From positions 1-64,000 of the forward strand of contig VFHL01000011.1 of NCBI GenBank assembly GCA_009392005.1: a stretch of 64,000 bases of DNA, in the 5' to 3' direction. Position numbers and translations under genes: made by a program. The notes under the pieces were generated by a model. The model made no database searches, was not told where the DNA came from, and saw only the letters and a list, made by a program, of their open reading frames with translations. The stretch is from SAR202 cluster bacterium (lineage in GTDB: Bacteria > Chloroflexota > Dehalococcoidia > UBA6926 > VFHL01). Shown here in pieces: positions 8,207 through 17,900 of the stretch (position 1 is its first letter; each line of letters begins with the position of its first letter).

Positions 8207-8587
8207 TTATGATCCTCGTATTGTTGCGAAATATCCTAACCAAGCAGCTCCAATACCAAGGAAGATTTGGAGTCCTACGTTTGTTAACCCCAATAAGATC
8301 GCACCATCTCGTATAAGATGTGTTGTTTGTAATCCGAAAGCTGAGTACGTTGTAAAACCACCAAGGAATCCTGTGATTACGAGGATTCGCATTGCTTCTG
8401 ACATGATCTGTCGCGATTCTATCAATCCTGCAATTATGCCAATCGCGAGACATCCAACGATATTTACGAACAGTGTTCCAGTGGGGAAATTAGTTGTTCC
8501 GAAAAATTGTTGTGCCCAGTTAGCCAGAAGATACCGCGATATACATCCCAAAAATCCACCAATTCCAACGTACAGCACAGAGAGCAT
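8207..8587 (-). CDS. crcB: Fluoride ion channel FluC/CrcB
   Basis: A 126-residue membrane protein with four hydrophobic helices, the normal size for the dual-topology dimeric fluoride exporter. Family motifs are clear: GIGGFLGCISRYLL at the start, FPTGTLFVNIVGCLAIG in helix 2, and GFLGGFTTYSAFGLQT in helix 3, which holds the central sodium site and the phenylalanine box region. CTTGGAG lies upstream of ATG. The channel exports fluoride passively down its gradient to protect enolase and pyrophosphatase. I looked for a fluoride riboswitch in the short upstream region and did not see one. The VOC gene lies 55 bases upstream on the same strand. Confidence 0.93.
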   Translation of the reverse strand: MLSVLYVGIGGFLGCISRYLLANWAQQFFGTTNFPTGTLFVNIVGCLAIGIIAGLIESRQIMSEAMRILVITGFLGGFTTYSAFGLQTTHLIRDGAILLGLTNVGLQIFLGIGAAWLGYFATIRGS

Positions 8588-8642
8588 ATTTAATCTCCAA
8601 GCGTTTTTTAAAAGGAGACTTCCATCTAGTTATGGATGTTTA

Positions 8643-9038
8643 TCAGCTACTTAATTGCAATAATTCGATCCTGACATCATCAGGTCCCTTAATGAAAGCA
8701 ATGCGTGGACCGGATTCGCCAGATCCGATTGGGCCTTCGATTAATTCGGCACCGAGGTCTTCTAGACGTTTGATTTCGGTTGTGATGTCGTCTACGGTGA
8801 TGCCGAAATGTTCCAACCCGTAGTGAGCGGTGGCGTCGCCAGGTCCCATTTTTTCATCTGTGCGTGCGCCTGAGATGTTGAAGCGAATCCCGTCTGGGGT
8901 GTCGCATCGGATGAACCGGTCTCCAGATTCACGTACGATATCTCCAACAATTTTGAGATTGAATGCCTTTACATACCATGCAGCCGTTTTTTCTGGATCT
9001 GGTGCTTTGAGATGCACGTGATTGAATTCATATCCCAT
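8643..9038 (-). CDS. VOC (glyoxalase/bleomycin-resistance) family protein
   Basis: A 131-residue single-module vicinal-oxygen-chelate protein. Two beta-alpha-beta-beta-beta units are visible, starting FNHVHLKAPDPEKTAAWYVKAF and YGLEHFGITVDDI. Candidate metal ligands are His in NHVH, His in LEHFG and Glu in DVRIELLQL near the end. Family members isomerise, cleave or hydrolyse small molecules at a divalent metal, or bind antibiotics. This one's substrate is unknown, though the spacing suits a methylmalonyl-CoA epimerase or glyoxalase-I-like fold. ATG 9038 is chosen over an upstream in-frame start because AGGAGG lies eight bases before it. Confidence 0.8.
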   Translation of the reverse strand: MGYEFNHVHLKAPDPEKTAAWYVKAFNLKIVGDIVRESGDRFIRCDTPDGIRFNISGARTDEKMGPGDATAHYGLEHFGITVDDITTEIKRLEDLGAELIEGPIGSGESGPRIAFIKGPDDVRIELLQLSS

Positions 9039-9172
9039 GTCGGATCCTCCTATGTATACGATCAATCAAATGTCGCACGCTAAGATTAAAAAGTCAAAAG
9101 CGAAAGCGCGACGGAATCACATACGATATTATTAAATTCAAGGGTCTATAGAGGAAGGTGTATAAGCAGGTC

Positions 9173-9739
9173 ATGCATATCATTATTGGCCTAGGAAATC
9201 CTGGGAAGAAATATCGTGATCAGCGCCACAACATTGGATTTGCGGCTCTAGATAGACTTGCTGAAAATTTTGATATATCGGTTGAACAAAAGAAAAGAAA
9301 CGCATTAATTGGTAAAGGAGTATTTGAAGGGCAGGAAATCCTCCTTGTAAAACCCCAAACGTACATGAACCGTAGTGGCGATTCAGTTGGCCCAATTGCG
9401 AGGTATGCGAACACATCGTTGAATAAAATACTTGTGATTTATGACGAAATGGATTTGCCGTTTGGTCGAATACGTATCCGCGACAAGGGTAGTGCTGGTG
9501 GGCATAACGGGATGCGCTCGATCATTTCTGCTCTAGGTGGTTCTGAATTTCCGCGTCTGCGGATCGGTATTGGTCGACCCGAAACAGATAATCGTACTGC
9601 GATTGATCATGTGCTGGGAGCATTTAGTAGCGAAGAAAAAACACAGTTGGAGGACCTATTGAATCGGGTGGTTGGCGCAACAAAAATAATTCTTACCAAT
9701 GGGATTAGTGAAGCCATGAACTCCTATAATGTTGGTTAA
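9173..9739 (+). CDS. pth: Peptidyl-tRNA hydrolase
   Basis: A 188-residue Pth, which cleaves peptidyl-tRNAs released by stalled ribosomes. The N-terminal signature IIIGLGNPGKKYRDQRHNIGF contains the conserved Asn and catalytic His. KPQTYMNRSG (about 65-75), DEMDLPFGRIRIRDKGSAGGHNG and the downstream LRIGIGRP are all present. ATG 9173 gives the standard family N-terminus. An in-frame GTG 15 bases upstream is an alternative. It is an isolated plus-strand gene, diverging from the VOC protein. Confidence 0.96.
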   Translation: MHIIIGLGNPGKKYRDQRHNIGFAALDRLAENFDISVEQKKRNALIGKGVFEGQEILLVKPQTYMNRSGDSVGPIARYANTSLNKILVIYDEMDLPFGRIRIRDKGSAGGHNGMRSIISALGGSEFPRLRIGIGRPETDNRTAIDHVLGAFSSEEKTQLEDLLNRVVGATKIILTNGISEAMNSYNVG

Positions 9740-9809
9740 GTAGGGCAATATCTTCGTGGCATTCATTTTTTTCACTGTGATTGATTTGCGATTGAGATTG
9801 AATTGAGGT

Positions 9810-9815
9810 TGTAAT
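9810..9815 (+). promoter_or_regulatory. -10-like box six bases before the metalloprotease start
   Basis: TGTAAT matches the -10 consensus at five of six positions and ends six bases before ATG 9822. A partial -35 (TTGCGA, 9786-9791) lies 18 bases upstream. GAGG at 9805-9808 is too far for a normal ribosome site, so a leaderless or nearly leaderless mRNA is plausible. Confidence 0.35.
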
Positions 9816-9821
9816 CCCAAA

Positions 9822-11756
9822 ATGCATGGTCTATTTCGGCAAGCTCTTTTTAGTGTATTTTTAGTGGCTATATTATGGACAGCGAATGCATGTTTTGGTG
9901 CAGCCAGCGACTCAGCAATTGAAACTGCGACATCTCAAATCGAATCAGCTGACAGGTCTTCACCGTCTAGTTCTCTTCTGACGCCTGAATCTGCGGTCTC
10001 GAACAAAGAGGTGCAAACCAGAAAAAATGGGGTTTCTTCTCTACATTTCAGCAATTTCGAATCGCCACCAGATCTTGATGTTGAGCAAGTTTGGAAAGAA
10101 TTGGGCGGTTCTCCCCTATCTTCATCAATTGCGTCTGACTGGATGGAAGTTGGCCAAAAGAAATCTTTTTGGGCATGGAATCCACAGAGGTCGATGATGT
10201 CTAAAATGGATACGACTTTGAAATACAAAACTGAAAGGCTCAATTTTTTTGTGCAAGATGGACGGTTTGATTTGGATTCACTTCAGAAATCCGCAGAAGT
10301 GGTACAAAAATTTATTCTACCAAGGATAGAAAAGATGTTAGACGTCCAGGCCGAAGAGAGGGCAATCAGCATAATTCACGGACGGATTCCCGGGATTGCC
10401 GGATACTATTCTTCGATACACGAATATTCTCCTAGTATTTATAAGTTTAGTAATGATGGTCCCATGATATTCGTAAACTTAGAACAAGCCCCCATGGGGA
10501 CTCCAAATTATTTTGGGACTATCGCTCATGAACTCCAACATTTGCTGCATTGGCGTGTTGATTCAACCGAGGATGCATGGGTCAATGAAGGGATTTCAGA
10601 GATGATCGTTGGTGCACTTGGATATGAACAATTGCATATCGATGCTTTCACAAGTGCTCCTAATGTCTCATTGATCCATTGGTCAGGGCTTCAGGGCAAT
10701 TATGGTGCTGTAACTCTTTTTCTGAAATATTTGTTCTCCCGCTATCTAAAGGAAGATGATCTTACGACCCTTGTTCATGATCAAACTGATGGGATTGAGA
10801 GTCTTGAAAGAGCATTAAAAGGGCATGCGAAGGACATGGATTTTCACGCCATTTTTCAAGAGTGGGTAATCGCGAATTATATGGATGCTCGTGGTAAACC
10901 CGATTCATATGACGATCTCGAAGTGGTGATAGAACCGACTCATGTTTTGAAAAAGCCTGGAACTTTGTCTGGATTGGTGAATCAATATGCTGTCAATTAT
11001 GTGGAAGTTATGCCACAAAAAAACGCGTATACGATTGAGTTTAAAGGTGATGTAGTCACGCCACTGGTTCAGGCCACGGATGTTGCCGGAAATACTCTGT
11101 GGTGGAGTAATCGAGGCGACGCAATAGATTCAAAAATAAATAAAGAATTTGATCTACGCGGTGTTGATAAAGCGATGCTTGAAATCGATTTATGGTTTGA
11201 TTTAGAAACATACTGGGATTTTGCGTATGTAGAAATTTCCGTGGATGGTGGCACCCAATGGAGTGTGTTGGAGGGAGCTTTCTCAACCAAGAATGATCCT
11301 TTTGGGCAGAGTATGGGGCCAGCATATACCGGACAAAGTGGGGGTCGTCAACCTCGTTGGCTACGGGAATCTATTGATCTTTCTCCATTCGCGGGGCAAG
11401 AAGTTGTGGTTCGCATTCAGGTTATTACGGACGGAGCGGTCAACAATCGAGGAGTAGCCATCAGCCGATTTGCCGTGCCTCAAATTGAATATTTGTGGGA
11501 TGGACAAGGTGACGGAGGTTGGGATGCAGATGGGTTTGTGTTAACCGGAAATCTAGTGAACCAAACATATTGGGTGAAAACTATTGAGTTCAGGCCCAAT
11601 AAAGAAGTTTTGATCAGTGATTTACATTTAAATTCAGAGCAGTATGGTGCAGTGCATTTTCAAGGTTCCGATGATGAATCGAGGATTGTCTTAGTTGTTA
11701 TGGCTGCTTCTCCTGGATCCTCTATTCCAACTTCATATACTGTTACGTTGCATTAG
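9822..11756 (+). CDS. Secreted zinc metalloprotease, immune inhibitor A-like
   Basis: A 644-residue exported protein. An N-terminal signal peptide (FSVFLVAILWTANACFGA) is followed by ~70 Ser/Thr-rich residues, then a catalytic region with the zinc motif AHELQHLLHW (HExxH at about 236-240) and AWVNEGISEM, where Glu about 256 would be the third ligand in gluzincin style. Downstream, at about 425-560, is a jelly-roll-like region with WFDLETYWDFAYVEISVDGG and FAGQEVVVRIQV, resembling the VEG-type domain of immune inhibitor A (M6) proteases. The order suggests degradation of external protein. Exact peptidase family is uncertain. No strong ribosome site is present. Confidence 0.75.
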   Translation: MHGLFRQALFSVFLVAILWTANACFGAASDSAIETATSQIESADRSSPSSSLLTPESAVSNKEVQTRKNGVSSLHFSNFESPPDLDVEQVWKELGGSPLSSSIASDWMEVGQKKSFWAWNPQRSMMSKMDTTLKYKTERLNFFVQDGRFDLDSLQKSAEVVQKFILPRIEKMLDVQAEERAISIIHGRIPGIAGYYSSIHEYSPSIYKFSNDGPMIFVNLEQAPMGTPNYFGTIAHELQHLLHWRVDSTEDAWVNEGISEMIVGALGYEQLHIDAFTSAPNVSLIHWSGLQGNYGAVTLFLKYLFSRYLKEDDLTTLVHDQTDGIESLERALKGHAKDMDFHAIFQEWVIANYMDARGKPDSYDDLEVVIEPTHVLKKPGTLSGLVNQYAVNYVEVMPQKNAYTIEFKGDVVTPLVQATDVAGNTLWWSNRGDAIDSKINKEFDLRGVDKAMLEIDLWFDLETYWDFAYVEISVDGGTQWSVLEGAFSTKNDPFGQSMGPAYTGQSGGRQPRWLRESIDLSPFAGQEVVVRIQVITDGAVNNRGVAISRFAVPQIEYLWDGQGDGGWDADGFVLTGNLVNQTYWVKTIEFRPNKEVLISDLHLNSEQYGAVHFQGSDDESRIVLVVMAASPGSSIPTSYTVTLH

Positions 11757-11839
11757 ATACGATAAAACTGAGACGGTTAACGGCCAAAAATTTCATCGAA
11801 TATTGACGTGTAAAGAGGCAAACTTTGTGGCATATATTT

Positions 11840-11869
11840 TTCACACAATGGCTTGCCAGAGAGTATAAT
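11840..11869 (+). promoter_or_regulatory. Promoter of the broken LOG gene
   Basis: TTCACA (11840-11845), an 18-base spacer and a perfect TATAAT (11864-11869). Only ten bases separate the -10 from ATG 11880 and there is no Shine-Dalgarno, so any transcript would have a leader of a few bases at most. Confidence 0.5.
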
Positions 11870-11879
11870 AGAGCGGTTT

Positions 11880-12368
11880 ATGAGCTATCCAATTATCATT
11901 ACTATTGTTGGTGGGAACAATCCATCAACCCAAGAATTAAAATGAGCAGAACAAATAGGGCGTGGCCTTGCGGAGCGCGGAGCGGTTGTTGTCACCGGTG
12001 GGGGTGATGGTGTCATGGAAGCGGCGAGTAAAGGCGCTTTCGAAGCGGGCGGATTGACGGTGGGGATTTTACCCGGTTCTTCCCCGCAAGATGCTAACCA
12101 ATATGTTACGATTCCAATTCTTACATGCATGAGTTATGCGCGGAATATCGTAGTCGTGAAGACCGGTAGGGTTGTGATTGCAGTCGGCGGCGCCTTTGGC
12201 ACATTGTCTGAAATAGCGCATGCTTTGGGTGATGGTATTCCGACGATCGGCCTGGGTACGTGGGAGCTGTCACGCGAAGGAATAGAAACAGACGGTATTG
12301 TAAGAGTTAAAAGCCCAAAAGAAGCGGTTGATAAAGCGATAGAAATAGCTCACAATAGCAGGTCTTGA
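11880..12368 (+). pseudogene. LOG-family (TIGR00725-like) gene with in-frame TGA
   Basis: Read from ATG 11880 the frame encodes a complete LOG/DprA-like Rossmann protein of 162 codons, but codon 22 (11943-11945) is TGA. Upstream is SYPIIITIVGGNNPSTQELK. Immediately after the TGA the frame continues AEQIGRGLAERGAVVVTGGG, then MEAASKGAFEAGGLTVGILPG and the nucleotide-loop motif AVGGAFGTLSEIAHAL. Both sides match family expectation with no shift, so a single base change (for example from CGA, GGA or TGG) explains the break. The first downstream in-frame start is ATG 12015, which would lose the first Rossmann strand and glycine loop. A real nonsense mutation or a consensus error are the likely causes. 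The gene ends 13 bases before eno. Confidence 0.8.
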
Positions 12369-12381
12369 GGGAGGCCGATAA

Positions 12382-13689
<1,308 letters not shown>

Positions 13690-13780
13690 CGTCTTTTGTT
13701 GAAATATAGTGAATTTACTGTTCACCTAATGGTTGGACAGTGGTCCTACTTTTTTGTTTCGTAATGAAGGAGGGTACAGA

Positions 13781-14818
13781 GTGGCTAGTGATCAGGGTAA
13801 AAGTGAAAAAACACGTGTTGGAGTCAATGGTTTTGGACGTATCGGCAGGCAAGTAGTAAAGGCACTGTTCGAGTACTACCCTGATGATATTGAAGTGGTT
13901 GCTTATAACAACACCTCTCCAATTGAAAGCAATGCACATCTCTTTAAATATGATTCCACCTACGGACGATATCCAGGATCTGTTGAACCGGCGGATGACG
14001 GCTTGGTGATAGATGGCAAGCTTGTTAAAGACTTAACCGAATTGGATCCTTCTAATATTCAATGGGGAGATATGGAAGTTGATATAGTTCTAGAGACTTC
14101 TGGCAGATTCACAGATGCGAGTAAGGCGTCTGTGCATATGGAAGGTGGAGCAAAGAAAGTAATTATATCGGCGCCATCAAATGGAGCAGATTCAACAGTG
14201 ATATTAGGTGTGAATCAAGATGATTACGATCCTAATGCTCATCGAGTTATTTCTTGTGGGAGTTGCACAACCAACGCAATTGTTCCCGTCGTCAAAGTAC
14301 TGAACGACCATTTTGGGGTTGATAAAGGATTGATGACGACAGTGCATGCATATACCAATGATCAAAGGCTTCTGGACGGTTCTCATAAAGATTTGCGCCG
14401 TGCGAGGGGAGCGGGACAAAATATTGTTCCCACATCCACAGGTGCAGCAAAAGCGGTGGGGCAGCTTCTCCCCGAGCTTGAAGGCAAGATTCATGGTATT
14501 GCGCTACGAGTACCTACCCCGACGGTTTCGCTCATTGATTTTACTGCTGAATTGAAGCAGGACGTGGACGCCGATCAAGTTAATGCGGCATTTAAAGAGA
14601 CTAGTGAAAATGCGATGGCTGGGATTCTTGGATATTCAGAAGAACCACTTGTTAGTACTGATTTCGTAGAAGATACACATAGCTGTATTTTTGATGCTCT
14701 TTCAACCGTTGTGATCGGTGGGAACATGGTGAAGGTGTTGGCCTGGTATGACAACGAGTGGGGATATAGTGTCAGATTAGCCGAGTTGACACAGAAAGTT
14801 GCCAATCAAGGGATATAA
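13781..14818 (+). CDS. gap: Glyceraldehyde-3-phosphate dehydrogenase
   Basis: A 345-residue phosphorylating GAPDH. The NAD-binding start VGVNGFGRIGRQV, the catalytic cysteine motif SCGSCTTNAIVPVV, the DLRRARGAGQNIVPTSTGAAKAV segment and the C-terminal WYDNEWGYSVRL are all intact. GTG 13781 is chosen because GGAGGG lies eight bases upstream and translation from there gives a short hydrophilic lead before the Rossmann fold. An upstream in-frame start at 13733 has no site. Together with eno it covers part of lower glycolysis. Confidence 0.97.
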   Translation: MASDQGKSEKTRVGVNGFGRIGRQVVKALFEYYPDDIEVVAYNNTSPIESNAHLFKYDSTYGRYPGSVEPADDGLVIDGKLVKDLTELDPSNIQWGDMEVDIVLETSGRFTDASKASVHMEGGAKKVIISAPSNGADSTVILGVNQDDYDPNAHRVISCGSCTTNAIVPVVKVLNDHFGVDKGLMTTVHAYTNDQRLLDGSHKDLRRARGAGQNIVPTSTGAAKAVGQLLPELEGKIHGIALRVPTPTVSLIDFTAELKQDVDADQVNAAFKETSENAMAGILGYSEEPLVSTDFVEDTHSCIFDALSTVVIGGNMVKVLAWYDNEWGYSVRLAELTQKVANQGI

Positions 14819-14967
14819 GAACAGATACGTGTTTCACAAACAGTTTTGTATTCATTTCAATTGTTTGTAGTTTTAATCTACAACGCGTGAGTTGTTTCAG
14901 CGTGTGGACATTTTGATAACATCTTCATGTGATTAGATGCTTGTTAACTGATATGCTCGTGTGAGAG

Positions 14968-17900
14968 ATGCCTACTTATTTAAGGCGAAGCCTTCAATAT
15001 GTTTTTTCTACATCGGAAGGGATATTTACGCTCCTTTTGGTAGTGGCGTTCGCGATCCGCATCTATGGGGTGCAATGGGATCAAGGTGGACTGTATCATC
15101 CCGATGAACGCCAAATTTTGATGACGGCCTCCCGCTTAGAACTTCCTTCCACTTGGGCTCAATTTCTGGATCCTAAAACCAGTCCGTTAAATCCACATTT
15201 CTTCGCGTATGGCAGCTTCCCAATGTATTTGCTGGAAGCCTCCACCACAATGTGGGAGACTTTTACTGGTCTGCAGGCCGATTTGATTGTACGCGCAACT
15301 ATTGGACGCCTTATATCTGTTTTGTTTGATGTTTCCACAATAGTATTCGTGTATTTATTAGGGCGCCTTCTATATCATTCGCGGATTGGCTTGTTAGCGG
15401 CGATGCTTGTTTCCTTTTCTGTCTTACACGTCCAACTTAGTCATTTTTATACTGTAGATACAATTTTGACCACATTCACGATTGCAACGGTATATTTTTC
15501 CGCCCGTTTGCTGCGGAATGGGAATATTCTCAATGGTCTTTTAGCAGGGATTTTCTTAGGCCTCGCGGCATCGACCAAAATCAGCGTTGCTCCGCTTTTC
15601 CTCGTTGTCGCGTTCGCTTGGTATGTTTCCTCGGCGCATCTTTATCCAATTCCACCCGATTTACGGTTACTGACGCGATATCAAAAGAGGTTTGGACGTT
15701 TTCTTGTTGGCGCATCAACTTCGGGTGTTCTGGCAGCAATGATCTTTGTATTTGTACAGCCATATTTTGTTCTTGATTTCGGTTCGTTTCTAACCGGGAT
15801 ATCAGAACAGGCACAGATGGCTCGTGGTGCAGTTGATTTTCCTTATACGCGGCAGTTTATTGGCACGACTCCATTTTGGTTTCATATCTATCAACTTTCC
15901 TGGTGGGGTACAGGCCTTCCACTCGGCTTTTGCATGTGGGTTGGATTTTTGTTTGTTTTAGTTCGAAGTATTAGAAACAAACGACCTGAGGATCTTTTGT
16001 TAGTGATCTGGGTTGGATCCTATTTTCTTTTGACCGCTGGGCTGCAGGTTAAATTTATGCGATACATGTTGCCAATCACTCCGATATTGGCAATTTTTGC
16101 AGCGATTTTATTGTGGGAGTTACGAAGCTTTAGATTGGCCCGATTATCAAATCGCAAGATTGGTGATTGGGTGATCACCTTTGTTGTCGGTTGTAGTTTC
16201 CTTTATACCATTGCTTATGTGAATATTTATTCGGTTGAGCATCCAGCGACTCGTATGAGTGCATGGATACAAGAAAATGTTTCAAGCGGATCCAGTATAG
16301 CGCAAGAGCATTGGGACGAGCCGTTGCGCGGACTGCCTGAAACCGGTTTTCGGGTTCCACAACTTCCGCTTTATGAGCCAGATTCAATATTCAAAGCTCG
16401 CCAAATTGGTGAAATTCTCGAGCAAAGTGATTACGTCGCGATTTATAGTCAGCGTTTGTATTCTTCTATATTCACTCTAAAGGAACGATACCCACTGACG
16501 AGCTCGTATTATCGAGCGCTCTTTGCAGGAGACCTTGGATTTGATCTCATTCGAGTTGAGGCCTCGTTCCCAAATCTATTCGGATTCAGTTTGCAAAATA
16601 ATGCTACATCATCTATTGGTTTGAGTGCACCTTCGGCTATAACATCTCCTATGATTACAGCCCGTGGACTTGATTTGGGTTTCGCGCAGGAAAGTTTCGT
16701 AGCGTACGATCATCCAAAGGTATTGCTGTTCAAGAAAACGAAGGAGAAGACATCCAAAGAATATGTGGAGGTTTTTTGGGATGAGTCTCAGCCACTTAAA
16801 TCCAGTCTTCTGTTGTCCAGTAAGGAATGGGACTCGCAGCGTGATGGGGTGACTTGGTTCCGCGATTTCAGCCTAAATAGTTGGGCAAATCAATACCCAG
16901 TTATTGTGTGGTATTTGGCGTTCCAATTCATTTTCCTCGTAACGTTACCTTCTGGTCTGCTGCTTTTTCGCCCTTTAGCGGACAGAGGGTATCTATTGAT
17001 AAAAGTACTGTCTTTAATAATGGTTGCGTATATATCTTGGGTGCTTGTTAGTCTTACTGACGCATCTTTTTCACAACCTATCATAATGCTTGCTCTCACT
17101 TTGGTAGCGGGGTTTTCAGTCATAACATTATCATTTCGGACAAATGAAATCAGGGAATTCTTCCGTCAGAGATGGCGACTGGTACTTTTTTCCGAGGCAA
17201 TATTTTTGATTGCGTTTCTTGTTTTTATCTGGATTCGTTCTGCAAATCCAGATTTATGGCATCCGTATCGCGGTGGTGAAAAACCAATGGATTTTGCATA
17301 TTTGAATGCGATTGTTCGGTCTACTTCCCTCCCACCTTTTGATCCATGGTTTTCGGGAGGGTACTTGAATTATTACTATTTTGGGCAGTTTATTGTGGCA
17401 ACATTGATTAAGTTAACAACAATACTGCCACAGATAGCTTACAACATAGCGATCCCAACGTTTTTCGCTCTAACCTTCGGTAGTGCCTTTTCCGTGACAT
17501 ATAACCTGGCATCATTCACTAAGGCGCATACATATCTAAAACCCTATGGGCGTGATCTCCTAGTTGCGGGTCTTTTAGGAGGGTTTTTTGTAGTAGTTGT
17601 GGGTAATTTAGATGGTGCTGTGCAATGGGCCCAAGGTCTTGTTACTGCTTGGAAATATATCGGAATGGTGATCGTGCCAGAAATAGGATTTCCGACCTTA
17701 GGGTCACTGGGTGAAAGCGTAAATGCGCATGGTTTTGTGGGAGTTTTTCAATGGCTGCGTAATGTTGTTTTTGATAGCGCCCCGTTGGCAGTGGGTATTT
17801 GGAATGCGTGGAGTAATGAGCAACTACTGACGGGGTTCGATTATTGGCGAAGTAGCCGAATGTTGCCAGGAAATCATATTACCGAGTTTCCTTTCTGGAC

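Noticed and set aside
8588-8642. Fluoride riboswitch upstream of crcB.
   Set aside because: The short region lacks the conserved motif and pseudoknot pattern.
11943-11945. Selenocysteine or recoded tryptophan at the in-frame TGA.
   Set aside because: No convincing bacterial SECIS hairpin follows, the family has no Cys/Sec there, and other genes in the window use TGA as a normal stop.
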